A stretch of 64,000 nt of DNA, from NCBI RefSeq assembly GCF_016920785.2, contig NW_024609949.1:159382-223381 (forward strand), given 5' to 3'. This document shows, piece after piece, positions 38,461 through 48,760 of the stretch (its first letter is position 1; each line of letters starts with the position of its first letter). The translations under genes were made by a program, and so were the position numbers. The notes under the pieces were generated by a model that saw nothing but the letters and a program-made list of their open reading frames with translations, was not told where the DNA came from and did no database searches. This stretch comes from Ixodes scapularis (lineage: Eukaryota; Arthropoda; Arachnida; Ixodida; Ixodidae).

Positions 38461-39088
38461 CACGACCAGACCCAGCCGAAGGCAGCTTCGACGTGCTGGG
38501 TCGAGCTTAGCAATGTTTCCCAGGTTTTTCGAGGTGCAATCACCCCGCAGGGGGTACCTCTGAAAGCAGGTGTTTGGAGAGTGGCGTCCCCACGGACCCC
38601 GAGCCATGCGGGTTCGCCCGCCCACGTCAGGCTGTGCGTGGCTTTCCCGTGTCCGGGGAAAAGGGCATCCTGGTGGTTGAGCCGAGCCCGGGGTAGGTTT
38701 AGACCCTTCGGGGCCTCCCGGGTAAGGCAATACACCACTTCGGCCCCCGCGTCTTGTAGACGGGAGTCCTGGTAAGGCCCGGCCAGGATGATTCAGTCTA
38801 GTCGCCTTTTCTTCTGCTATCCCCTCCAATCTTTCACCTTTACCTTTCCTGTTTCTTTTACTTCCTTCTCATTTATTTTGCTCCTTTTTCACCCCTCTTT
38901 GGCGGCAAGGGCTAACCTTGGGTGGCAATAGACCTCTGTCTTGACCCACACTTGGGTATAGTTTCCCGGCAGCACTGTTAGCGTAACGTCTCCAGCCAAG
39001 CCCTTCTTGTTATGGTGTGTTACCGAAACCCTTGTTGGGCTTGGTGGGGGGCGGTTCACCGCGGATTCTGAGCACTCTTTGCCCTCCT
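38461..39088 (+). other. P 5' untranslated region
   Basis: A GC-rich leader without a family-consistent ORF. From about 38535 it is the reverse complement of the H 5'UTR at about 48130-48665. Shared landmarks include ccccgcaggggg, the ggctttcccgtgtccgggg stretch, ccgggctcggct and tttcacccctctttggcg. The region probably holds the internal promoter, as is usual in I elements, but no specific promoter box was identified. Confidence 0.75.
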
Positions 39089-40501
39089 ATGGTGCCCCAC
39101 CCCTCTAAAGCCCGTTCAGGGCAAGCCCTTAAAAAGGCGCTGCCTGTAACACAAAACCATTGACAAAGATCCTGAGATAGAATCCTTCACAAAGCTTTTT
39201 GTTGTTCAATCTCTTGATGAACAGAAGTCAGTTGCAAAGATGTCATATTTCATTGTAGCCAAAGTTCTAAAGCACCTTGTAGGGTTCTCCTACAAGGCAA
39301 AAACACTGTACTCTGGAGACCTCCCTGTAAAGATAAACAAAAAAAACAAAACAAAAAAACAAACAAAGCGAAGCACTACTCAACCTGACCACCATTGTTC
39401 ACGTAAAGGTGTCGGTGAGTACTCATCGCACACTTAACACCATTCGTGGATTCCTCTCTGAGGACGACTTTTTGGAGACAAGTGAAAACGAACTCCTCGA
39501 GGGTCTGAAAAGTTCAGGCGTTGTCACTGTTAAACGCATCATGTTTCGGAAGAATGGTGAACGGGTTCCCTTCTAAACATGTTATTCTTACTTTTGAAAA
39601 ACACACTCCCAGAGACCGTCAAGGCAGGATACCTGAACTGCCGCATTCGCCCTTACGTCCCATAACCCCAGCGGTGCTTCCGTGGCCAGCGTTTTGGTCA
39701 CGGAGCACGCAGCTGCCGAGGGAAGGAGACGTGTGCAAAGTGTGGCACTCAGGGCCATGTTTATGACATTTGTGAGGAGGCTGTGGCCCACTGTGTTAAT
39801 TGTGGTGGACCACACTCCGCCTATTATCGTACCTGTCCCTCGTGGAAACAGGAAAAAGACACCCTTACCATTAAAGTCAAGGAGAACGTTTCGTATTCGG
39901 AAGCTAAAAGACGATTCTCCTTCGTGTCAAAGGGGAGTTTTACCGAGGTGGTGCGCAGGGGCCCTGCACCACGCTCGGAGTCGAGGGCCACCCAGGTCTC
40001 TCCCAAGATCTTGGCGGCCGACCTCAGGGCCCCAGCTCCCCAGCTCCCCGACTGGGGCAGCAGCAGCTTCATCCAGTGCCTGGTAGTAGCAGGCGTGCTG
40101 CCCCTCCATTTAAGGACAGGGCCGCAGCAGCCGCGCCTTGCCCTTCTCCTAGGTCCCCTCCGAGGGAGGAGCGAGCTTCTCAGTGGAGAGCGTCCCCCCT
40201 ACCGAAGGAGCGGCATGGTACCCATGCAGCTCCTGTGAAAGGAGGTGTCAAGACGAGCTTGGGTGACCGCTCGCCCAGGTTCGTCTGCCACTCCTCCATC
40301 CGGTCGTGGCCAGGTTTTCCCCCGCGCGTGTTAGGCCGGACCAGCTCCGTCATCCTCCATCCATCAGACACTTCCTAGGACATAAAGATCCCAACTGATG
40401 CTGACAGCCAGTCTACTCCTGGGTCCGACCAGGATGGTATGGAATGGGAGAGAGCTTCTCGTAAATCTAAAAAGAAACAACCTGTAGTAGCGACCAAGTG
40501 A
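39089..40501 (+). pseudogene. P ORF1, gag-like protein with CCHC zinc knuckles
   Basis: The start ATG (39089-39091) follows the leader; the stop is TGA at 40499-40501. Homology is spread over three frames. In order: KARSGQALKKAL, FIVAKVLKHLVGFSYKAKTL, SKHVILTFEKHTP, RCFRCQRFGHGARSCRG, CAKCGTQGHVYDIC and HCVNCGGPHSAYYRTCP (three knuckle-like Cys/His clusters, about 39670-39840), VSYSEAKRRFSF, a Pro/Ser/Arg-rich region with PKERHGTHAA, and a basic tail. Proteins of this type bind element RNA. A purine-rich insertion near 39340 (Asn/Lys-rich) replaces expected sequence. Broken by frameshifts. Confidence 0.85.
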
Positions 40502-40770
40502 TGACCCCAATAGCTGCCGTATTGTGGTCACATCTTTCACCTAGCTCGCGCTGGCTCTCCATAGTTTTATCTATTTTGCTAGGTTTTATCACATTATATT
40601 TACATATTTACACAGTTTTTCATAGATGACGAAGTTACATTCTATGCAATGGAACTGGCGCGGTATTTTAAGAAATATTGATGATATCAATCATTTCATG
40701 AATGAGCTTCGACCTATCGCTCTTGCCTTGCTAGAAACCCATCTTCACTCTAATTCTTTTAACATTTTAA

Positions 40771-42753
40771 AGGGTAACTGCAAAGAAAAAAAACGCATTT
40801 TTTTGTAAGCAGCCTAATTGGGTCAAGCATGTCAAAAAACAATTTTTCCGCGAGAAAAAAAAATTTACAGCAAAATTAATTGCGTGAGACCGATTTTAAA
40901 AGGTTAAAAAGCGCAACACAACAAGGACAATGAAGACACGAAGACGACAGGACGGGCGCTGTCGTCTTCGTGTCTTCATTGTCCTTGTTGTGTTGCGCTT
41001 TTTAACCTTTTAAATCAGTATGAACCAACTCGCCCAAACACAAGTTTTAATTCGACCGATTTTAGTTTGCGGCTATTTCGTTCTTTTGAATCGCGCGCCA
41101 CGACGTTGGTATTCCGTGACGTTAAATACCAATCGGCTTTAATACTTCTCATTGGCTAAGAATGTGATTGACTGCTTGGATCTTGGTTGTTAAACCTTTG
41201 TTATATGTTGCAATTTTCTTTTGAAAGGCATATTTTTACGTTTAAAGAATAGCCCATCCCATGTGATGAGAGTTATTAATCTTTACAAAATGTTTACAAG
41301 ACGGGCACTTCCGTTTGGATTCATACCATAACAAACAAAAGCTTCGCCATTCTTTCATGGCCGCCGAAGTTTCTGCTCCCGCCTGTCTCGCCTACCTCGA
41401 CTAATCGTTTCGCCGAAGTGATCAGTGTTTTGTGCTGAACCAGGTGCTTGAGTGAAACTTCTTCAAGTGAAGTAGTGTGTGTTTAGCAGCTGTCGCAGGT
41501 GTTAGTGATAGGAAGGGACGCGGGGTTTTGACCTTCATAGGGCGGTTCGTTTGTTTTCCTCTTTGCTGGCTTAGCGTGCTTTATTTGTTTGTTTGTTTGC
41601 TTGCGCGTGCAAATACCGACTTTTCGGAGATGTCGGATGAGTGATCCCGACAGCGAGCCTTCCAGCAGCTATGTCTCCCCGAAAGAAATGCTATTTGGCT
41701 GGAGGCAATCGGGCGTTCGCGTAGCGACAACCGTGTCCAGTTACGTTCTCGTCATATCGCTCCGGAGGCCGTCGAGATTCGCCCCGTGTGCACCTAACGT
41801 CCGCGGCTAGACACAAAATAAAAAAGCACTATGTTCACTACGTAAAAAGTCTCAGTTCATGCATCTGCAGGCAGGTACGAAATCTTGTCCAAATTTATTC
41901 ACACCGCACGATGCAACACGTCGCTGTGGAAACGCAGTCTAACACGAAGCATAAAAACGACAGATTTAGGACAATTCGGAGTCCATTGTTCAATTAAAAC
42001 GACGTAATATTGTTGAAAACGCCCGCAGCTTTTTACTCACGGTATGCGTCGGGAATCTTCCACATTTTGAAACAGAACGAGGCAGATTTATTTTTAAAAA
42101 CACTCGCTGCTTCCTTCCGGTCCAGTTTGACTGGATCAGCTGACGGCGACAGGACTGAACTCACTGAACGTCAACCCCACAACAACCAATTTGCGCTCCG
42201 TGTTAACACCGCATTACGCACACCACGAACGTTTCAGCTCTTTGTCGCATCGCCGTGTTGCACCAAACAGGACGAGATCGCCGAAACCAACGCAGCGCTG
42301 TCGTGAACCTTGACTTGTGGTTGCGCACTCGTAGATTTTGTGACTCCCTTCGCTTTTAAAGCACGCACGACGATTACGAATGATACTTTCCATCTTCCGG
42401 GAAGATCACAGGGTCACATCTCCGGTCACGTCTATGCTACATGTGCTCGCAAACCGCGTCAAACCAAAACAATACCGCCGCCGTACGTTGTTGCCAGATC
42501 TTGCCGGAAGTCGAGATGCTGCGTCGTTCAACTCCGCAAAGCACGGAGAGTGAGGGGCGGGGCCTACTTCTCCACGGCGGTCGAAAGAGCGGGAGTTTCA
42601 AATGTGGAGAGGTTCTGACTCCGACTAAATTACGTCCTGTAGCGTAAATATTGATAAAAAAAATTATTTTTTTCGCGGAACATTTTTTTTGTGAGATGCT
42701 TGTCCCAATTAGGCTGTTTAAAAAAAATACTTTTTTTACTTTGCTGTTACCCT
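40771..42753. mobile_element. TTAA-target TIR element 1 (piggyBac-like non-autonomous), 1983 bp
   Basis: Flanked by TTAA (40767-40770 and 42754-42757). Termini AGGGTAACTGCAAAG and CTTTGCTGTTACCCT form imperfect inverted repeats that continue for roughly 90 bp, including gcctaattggg near both ends. The interior has a 56-bp perfect palindrome (40895-41014) and a gene-like GC-richer segment (about 41300-42640). A short frame, MSDPDSEPSSSYVSPKEM (from about 41637), resembles an N-terminus but has no identified domain. No complete transposase. The piggyBac assignment rests on the TTAA target only. Confidence 0.85.
40895..41014. repeat. Perfect 56-bp inverted repeat (foldback)
   Basis: The left arm 40895-40950 and right arm 40959-41014 are exact reverse complements with an 8-bp spacer, gacgggcg. 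The arms contain gacaatgaagacacgaagac. Perfect arms inside a decayed setting imply a young foldback or recent gene conversion. Confidence 0.97.
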
Positions 42754-43449
42754 TTAAGCCGCCATCAGGTTTTCAGGAAAGACCGTCCCGCTCCCACTTC
42801 CTCAGGTGGCGTTGCAGTAGTTGTGCAGAGTGGAGTCGCTTGCTCTCAAGGTCCACTCCGCACACCTCTGGAGGCAGTTGCAGTGCGTCTCCTCGTGGAC
42901 CGCCTTGTAACGCTTGTTTCTTTATACTTACCACCAAATGTTCCTTTGAATATTCAAGTGCTGCGGGGACTTGTAGGACAGCTTCCTTAACCGTTTTTAT
43001 TTTTGGGTGATTTTAACGCTCATAATCCCATGTGGGATAGTACCCGTCAGGACTCCTGTGGCGGTGTAATTGAACGTCTTTTATTGTCTTCTGGGCTGTG
43101 CCTTCTTAACGGGAGAAAGCCAACTTTTTTTAGCGCGGCACACAACACATTCACATCCATTGACCTTTCAATTGCTTCACCTTAATTACTTCCTTGCTTC
43201 TCCTGAAAGGTTCTTCATAACCCTTTTGGAAGTGATCATTATTCAGTTGTTTTAGAGAGTACCGTTCCATTGCCTCGTTTTTTAAAGCGGGTTCCTAGGC
43301 GGAAGTTAGACAAGGCAGACTGAGCACTTTTTAATCTTCGCTCCACTTTAGATCCTTCGCTTCTTTCTTCTATGTCCCCTGAGAACGCTGCATTTTGTTA
43401 CTGAGCAGACACTAAAGGCTGCTCAGCAGTCCATTTCAGAAACACCTGG

Positions 43450-44912
43450 TAATATACCCAAAAATTGTAAACCTTGGTTGAATAAGGAGTGTGCCGCAAC
43501 CCGGGCGTACCAGAATAGGGCGTGGGGCAGATTTTGCAGATACCCCACTTCAAGCAACCTTGTTGAGTTCAAGCGATGAAAAGCCAAGGCTCGTTGGACT
43601 AGAAACAGGCAAAGTGGAAGTCGTGGATAAAGTATCTCTTTTCTTTAACCAGCTTTGTCCCAGCCAAAGAGGTCTGGGACAGATGCAGGAAAGTAAATGG
43701 GGATTACAAGTGCTTTGCCATTCCACCCTTTAATGCTCCTTCTCATACTCGGAGAACATGCTAAAAGCTGCTTGGGGAACATTTTTATAATTAATCTAGT
43801 TCGCTCAACTACAGTGTTACCTTCGAACAGTTAAAAGCTCGTGCGGAACGACAAAAGCTTGTCATGTCAGGAGGAAATTCAGCATCCTGTGACCAACCAT
43901 TTACGCGATACAAGCTTGAGATGGCTGTTAATGTGACAAAGCCCTCTGCCCCTGGTCCCGATGGAATTCATTATGAAAGGCTGCGCCGCCTTCCTTCAGA
44001 ATCCCTAGAAAACCTTCTCTTGTTTTTTTTATCTTTTGTGGGAAAAGGTGTTTCCCTCAGGTTTAAAAGCACGCACATATCATCCCCCTTCCAAAGCCTA
44101 ACAAAGACCCCTCACAACCTTCAAGCTATCTCCCATTTGTACTGACAAGCTGCTTTGGGAAAACTTATGAAAGGTTTGCCTGGAAACTGTGATACCTGAG
44201 GCATTTGTTAACAGGCAGCACTGTGTTGTGGTTTTTTAGACTTAGAAAGGGCATATGACACAGCGTAGAGGTACGGGATTCTCCGAAACCTGTATGCCTG
44301 TAATATCCGGGGCTGTATGCTGCGAAGCATAAAGGAATATCTGACAGACAGGACTTTCCAAGTTCGTCTCAGCTCAGCCCTATCTGATTCCTTTGTTCAA
44401 GAAAATTCAGTCCCTCAAGGGGGTGTTTTAAGTGTGACTTTGTTTTTGCTAGCAATGAATTCACTTGCACGACTGCTCCCTCTATTTCATATTCTCCTTC
44501 TGCTGATGATATACAAATTTCATCATCGTCCTGTAACCTTTCTAGTTGTGAGCGCCAGTTGCAGTTAGCGATGAACAAACTGTCTAAGTGGGCCGACGAA
44601 AATCGGTTCAAGTTCTTTGCTTCAAAAACGGTCTGTGTTCCTTTTTCTTTGCGACGCGGGCTCTCTTTGGATCCCTCCCTGAAATTAAATGGAACACCTA
44701 TTCCAGATAAAAAGGAGCACCGATTTCTTGGTGTAATATTTGATAAAAAGCTTAACTTTATTTCCCACCTTAAAGCGCTGAAGCAAAAATGCCTTCAGTC
44801 CACAAACCTTTTGAAAGTTTTATCTCACAAGTCTTGGGGGTCTGATAGAAAATGTATCCTGCAGTTATATAATGCCCTTGTACGATCCCGTCTTTACTAT
44901 ACGGTGCAGTAG
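43450..44912 (+). pseudogene. P reverse transcriptase
   Basis: In order: KPWLNKEC (pre-RT, near 43470), KPSAPGPDGIHYERL (near 43950), a broken fingers region, FLDLERAYDTA (motif A, near 44240), SVPQGGVLSVTLFLLAMNSL (motif B, near 44420), motif C region SADD at 44499-44510 in place of the family's YVDD, then LSKWADENRFKFFASKT and the thumb HRFLGVIFDKKLNFISHL, LSHKSWGSDRKCILQLYNAL. Both catalytic Asp codons remain, but the two preceding residues are changed and frames shift repeatedly. Confidence 0.85.
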
Positions 44913-46879
44913 TGTTTGGATCGGCTCGGCCCTATGTCCTTAAAATGTTGGACCCAGTTCACTATCTCGGCTTGCGACTGGCAACAGGAGCCTTCCGGAC
45001 GTCGCCCGTCCTCAGTTTGTATGCAGAATCCAATGAGTTGTCCCTGAACAAACGACGTACATATCTTAGTGTAACATATGTTTACAAGATTCTGGCCGAC
45101 CCCCAGCATTCGACGTACTTTTTACTTACAAGGTCAAGGTTCTTTCGCCTTTTTGAAAATAAACCATGCATTGTGACACCGTTAAGCTTCCGTATTGAAC
45201 ATCTTAGCACTTCTCTGCACCTTCCTCTGGACCAGGTCGGCCTCGTTAGGAAAGTCAAAGGTGTTCCACCTTGGAAAGCACAGCGAGTTGAATCCGACTG
45301 GTCTCTCGCGAAGTTCAACAAGCATGGCATTTCCCATGCTGTAAGTAAGCAAGAGTTTGGTGAACTGCAAAATAAGTATGATGGTTATCTTCATGTTTAT
45401 ACAGATGGTGCCAAGACCTCCTCTTTTGTCGGTTTTGCTCTGTATTCTGAATGCTTCTTCAAGGTTCAACGACTAGATTGTGTCGCCAGCATTTTCACTG
45501 TGGAGCTCTATGTGGTATCAATAAAGATCGAATGCATTATCAAAAGGAAAATACTGAGGGCGGTCCTGTTTGTTGACATTCAAAGTGTGATTCTTGCAGT
45601 TTGCTCTCTTAAAGGACACATGCAAAGGGAAAAGACATTTTTTTAGACAGCTTAGATGGAAAAAGGATGTCATAAAACGATTTTACAACGAAGAAAAAAA
45701 AAATTTGGAGCTATATTTACGGCGCTATACGAATTTGTAGTTGGCGCTCGCGGGAGCCGCCGCCGGTCACGTGGTAGGCCCGCTCGCCGCCCCGCTGCGT
45801 CGCCGCCGCACTCTGAGCGTTGTGCAAACGCCGCTGCAACGCGCTTCTCCGCGCCGCTGTCGCCGCTGCCGCACACGTTCGCCTGCTTCGGAACGCCGCC
45901 GCCATCGTTTGATCGGCGCACAGGTCTATCACGTCTGCTTGCGCTTTTTCAGGAGTTTTCTTTTGGGCTCTAAAAGTTACTTATTCACCTTAGTTTTTTG
46001 TTATACTTCAAACAAAGATGAATAAGTTACTTTTAGCGGCCATAGGAAGCTTCCGAAGGAGCGCAAGCACCACGTGACAAATATGGGCCCGTCACGTGAT
46101 AAATAAGGGCCACGTTTCCGCGGCGCCCTCCGGCGCCAACTATAAATTCGTATAGCGCCGTAAATATAGCTCTAATTTTTTTTCTTGGTTGTAAAATTGT
46201 TTTTTAATATCCTTTTTCCATCTAAGCTGTTTAAAAAAAAGGTTTTTTTCCTTTGCATGTGTCTATTAAAGATACTAAAAATATGCTTGTACAACAGGTT
46301 CGATATAAACTTAACGCTGCTTTGCATGGAGGTCAAAATATAAAATTTTGTTGGGTACCCAGTCACACTGGCATACAAGGCAATGAAGAAGCCGACAAGC
46401 TTGCGGGGTCAGCCAGTAACCTTCCACAATTTCTGTCCTGTTTGCACTATCAAGATATTAAGCCCTTGGTGAAGTCCTCGATTCTTCATTCTTGGCAATT
46501 GGAATGGGACATAAAGTGCGATAACAAGCTTTATGTTACCAAACCGGCTTTGGGAGTTTGGGAAAGCTCTTCATGCAAGAACCAACTTCATGAAACGTTG
46601 TTGTGCCGTCTGAGAATCGGACACTCTTTTATAACCCATAGGTATCTGCTTTCGGGAGATGATCCACCAGTCTGCGATCAGTGTGGTGATAGGCTCACTG
46701 TTTTGCATATCTTATGGTTGTGCCCTGGCCTTGAGCACAAGCGCCGCATTTATTTCCCTGAATTTTTTCAACATCATATCCCATTTCATCCTGCTCTCCT
46801 TCTGGGAGAGAATCGTCTGGTCTCTTTTGAACGAGTAATAGAATTTCTTGATAGTATTGGCCTTTTACACCAATTCTAG
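44912..46879 (+). pseudogene. P RT C-terminus, RNase H and C-terminal region, interrupted by a TTAA element
   Basis: A 244-codon segment (44912-45646) covers the RT connection (LGLRLATGAFRTSPVLSLYA) and the RNase H start: LHVYTDGAKTSSFVGFALYS (first Asp), FTVELYVVSI (Glu), VLFVDIQSVILAVCSLK (Asp; DSQS changed to DIQS). It is cut at TTAA 45609-45612 and resumes at 46270 with DTKNMLVQQVRYKLNAAL, FCWVPSHTGIQGNEEADKLA, LLCRLRIGHSFITHRYLL and VCDQCGDRLTVLHILWLCP. The stop is at 46877-46879. The last part is the CxxC-H-C zinc-finger-like tail of this family. Confidence 0.9.
45613..46265. mobile_element. TTAA-target MITE 2, 653 bp
   Basis: Flanked by TTAA (45609-45612 and 46266-46269). Terminal inverted repeats are about 130 bp (45613-45747 and about 46134-46265). 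Both contain gacacatgcaaagg, cagcttagatggaaaaagga and ggcgctatacgaattt. The core is very GC-rich (about 45750-45930), followed by another 18-bp inverted pair (45970-45987 and 46019-46036, one mismatch). Removing it with one TTAA restores the P RNase H frame as AVCSLKDTKNMLVQQVR. No coding capacity. Confidence 0.92.
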
Positions 46880-46980
46880 CTTTTTGGTTATCCGTTTGTA
46901 AAACCCGTTTTATAATACAAACCTTCAATTAGTTTGGCGCAGATGGTCTCGTAGCTATTGCGCCATACATTACCCAAAAA
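46880..46980 (+). other. P 3' untranslated region and 3' end
   Basis: After the ORF2 stop comes a short AT-rich 3' region with tttggcgcagatggtctcg and ttgcgccatacattaccca, ending in a short A run. The paired ggcgca/tgcgcc motif is also at Q's 3' end (56370-56405) and could form a stem recognised by the RT. P lacks the ATA-repeat tail that Q has. Confidence 0.75.
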
Positions 46981-46988
46981 TCTCTTTC
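46981..46988. repeat. Probable right target-site duplication TCTCTTTC of P
   Basis: Pairs with 38453-38460. Minus-strand H ORF1 coding resumes immediately to the right (PKEQHGSHAA, about 47010-47040), aligned with PKERHGTHAA of P ORF1, which places P's 3' end here and not further right. Confidence 0.6.
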
Positions 46989-48126
46989 TCTCAAAGTGCA
47001 AGCAGCATGTGAGCCATGCTGCTCTTTAGGCTGCTGGGCTACATCCAGGGAGTTGGAGCGATGGCCTCGCTCCTGATCCCGTGGAGAAGACCCAGTAGAA
47101 CGGGTGGGCCATTCAGCCGGCAGTTTTGCCTAGAGGGCAAAGAAAGCATGTGTACTCCCATTATTAGCTGGGGCACACGGCTTCCTCACGGTTAGGCTTG
47201 GGGCCTGAGGAAAGCCCACCAAGTATTCCAGTGAAAACTGGTGGCTCTAGATTCCATGTGCGGTGCAGGGCCCCTGCGCACCGCATCAGAGTATGAGCCC
47301 TTCGAGATGGACAACCTTTTGTTTCGCCTCAGGGTCAGATATATTCTCTTTCGCTCTTAATATCAAAATCTCTTTCTTCGTCTGCCATAAGGGGCAGGTG
47401 CGAGAGTATGCTGGATGGGGACCTTTGCAGTTTCCGCAGCAAACCTCATTTTCCCAAAAATCGGCAACATGATCGTGACTCCTACACTTAGCGCACGTCT
47501 CCTGCCCCTGGCAGCTGCGCGACCCATGACCAAAACGCTGGCATCTGAAGCACCGCTGTGGGTTACGACATAGGGTCGCACGCGAGAGTTCAAGTAGCCA
47601 GCTTTGGCAAGCATCGGAAGCGTGTGACGCTCAAATGTCAAAATCAAGTGTTTGGTCTTAACTTCACTGCCCTCACGTTTGAAGGTGATGCGCTGGACTG
47701 AAACCACTTTGAATGCTCGTAGGCCTTCCAAAATTTCATCCTCACTGGTCGAAAGGAGGTCATCTTCCATGATGACCCCACGAACCGTGTTGAGCATTCT
47801 GTGCTTGCTCACAGTGACCGGAAGATCACCAATTTGGATGTCATTTTCAAAAGCGTCGAGCTCTGCGACTTCCTTACCACCTCAACGAGTAGGTCTCCGG
47901 AATGGAGTTTCTTTGCTTTGTATTCTGCACCAATGTTACTTTCTAAGATCTTTGCAACTACAAAAGGCGACAGTTTGGCAAGAAATTGGTCTTCGTTTTA
48001 AGAGTGAATGAACAAGAATCTCGGGAATGTTTCGTCTTCAGGATCTTTGGCAATGACAGAGAGTTCAGGACGCTTCCTCTTAGAGGCGCGTCCAGAACCG
48101 GGGGTTTAGGTTTGAGAGCGAGCTAT
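46989..48126 (-). pseudogene. H ORF1, N-terminal and middle part with zinc knuckles
   Basis: A minus-strand gag-like ORF, in order: LSVIAKDPEDETF, LSPFVVAKILESNIGAEYKA, VTVSKHRMLNTVRGVIMEDD, ILEGLRAFKVVSVQRITFKR, KTKHLILTFERHTLPMLAKA, NSRVRPYV, then a zinc-knuckle region in shifted frames (about 47420-47590), and a Ser/Arg-rich part with RSTGSSPRDQERGHRSNS and PKEQHGSHAA. The start codon position aligned with P reads ATA (48124-48126), so the original ATG seems lost. At least three frameshifts. It continues at 38460 beyond P. Confidence 0.83.
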
Positions 48127-48760
48127 GAAACGCGAAAGGAAATTCGGAATCCGCGGTACACCACCCACCACCGAGCCCAACAAGGGGTTCGGTAACGCAC
48201 CATAACAAGAAGGCCTTGGCTGGAGACGTTGCACTAACAGTGCTGCCGGGAAACTATACCCAAATGTGGGTCAAGACAGGGGTACACTGCCACCCAAGGT
48301 TAGCCGTTGCCGCCAAAGAGGGGTGAAAAGGGAGCAAGAGAAATGAGAAAGAAGTGAAAGAAACAGGGTAGGTAAAAGCGAAAGATCGGAGGGGATAGCA
48401 GAAGAAAGGGCGACTAGACTGAATCATCCTGTCCGGGCCTTACCATTACTTCCGTATGCGAGCAGCGGAAGCCGAAGTGGTGTATTGGCTCACCCGGGGG
48501 CCCCGAAGGGTCCAAACCTACCCCGGGCTCGGCTCCACCACCAGGATGCCCTTTTCCCCGGACACGGGAAAGCCACGCAGAGCCAGACGTGGGCAGGTGT
48601 ACCCGCATGGCTGAGGGTCCGTGCTGACGCCACTAATCAAACAACTGCTTTCACAGGTGCCCCCTGCGGGGCCCTATTATCACGAGTTCCCGCAGCGTTT
48701 CGTAGCGTGATATTACCACATTACCCTGGCGCGCACAGACTGGATGTGCGAGCTAGGGGT
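48127..48760 (-). other. H 5' untranslated region
   Basis: The reverse complement of P's leader over about 550 bp (shared gtgtccggggaaaaggg, gtgaaaaggg region and ccctgcgggg). Similarity fades beyond about 48665; the end near 48760 is estimated from the length comparison with P. H and P leaders thus form an inverted repeat about 9 kb apart. Confidence 0.65.

Larger units (their letters stand above)
40626..43260 (+). pseudogene. P ORF2 endonuclease domain, interrupted by a TTAA element
   Basis: ORF2 begins at ATG 40626, with HSMQWNWRGILRNIDDINHF and LALLETHLHS, the catalytic Glu motif in slightly changed form. It is cut at 40770 and resumes after 42757 with VFRKDRPAPTSSGGVAVVVQ, VSLYLPPNVPLNI, MGDFNAHNPMWDS (GDFN intact), FTSIDLSIASP and a degraded SDHYSV region near 43230. 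Removing the insertion and one TTAA rejoins NILSRHQVFRKDRP in a single frame. Confidence 0.87.
38461..46980 (+). mobile_element. Full-length I-like non-LTR retrotransposon P, inserted in H
   Basis: A plus-strand element with a GC-rich 5'UTR, ORF1 with zinc knuckles, and ORF2 with endonuclease, RT, RNase H and the LTVLHIL C-terminal region. Its 3' end contains the paired ggcgca...ttgcgcca motif that also ends Q. It is 8520 bp as it stands, and about 5.88 kb after removing two TTAA-target elements, a normal full length for this clade. It lies opposite to and inside H, a member of its own family. The reading frames carry many frameshifts and stops, so it is inactive. Confidence 0.87.
33015..48760 (-). 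mobile_element. I-like non-LTR retrotransposon H, split by three insertions
   Basis: Minus-strand fragments belong to one element in order: 5'UTR and ORF1 (about 48760 to 46989), ORF1 end and ORF2 endonuclease (38460-37370), then RT, RNase H and C-terminal region (35775-33015). Between them lie P (38461-46980) and a hAT-like element (35776-37361). The 3' end is cut at 33014 by J. Total span minus P, the hAT-like element and their duplicated target bases is about 5.56 kb. Adding the roughly 0.25 kb of 3' sequence that P has beyond the matching point gives nearly P's own insertion-free length of about 5.88 kb. The 5' boundary is approximate. Confidence 0.82.

Noticed and set aside
38401..38829. 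142-codon minus-strand open frame rich in Gly/Pro/Arg, and its plus-strand counterpart
   Set aside because: They lie in the GC-rich P leader; no domain, and the leader is noncoding in the related H copy.
45656..46025. Overlapping Arg/Ala-rich open frames in MITE 2
   Set aside because: Caused by the GC-rich core of the MITE; frames are open on both strands and have no domain.
38408..47130. Exact 12-bp match GGCAGTTTTGCC at 38408-38419 and 47119-47130 as the P target duplication
   Set aside because: Statistically tempting, but minus-strand ORF1 homology (PKEQHGSHAA against PKERHGTHAA of P) shows that H continues left of 47119, down to about 46989. The 8-bp TCTCTTTC fits the coding boundaries better. 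The 12-bp match is left unexplained.
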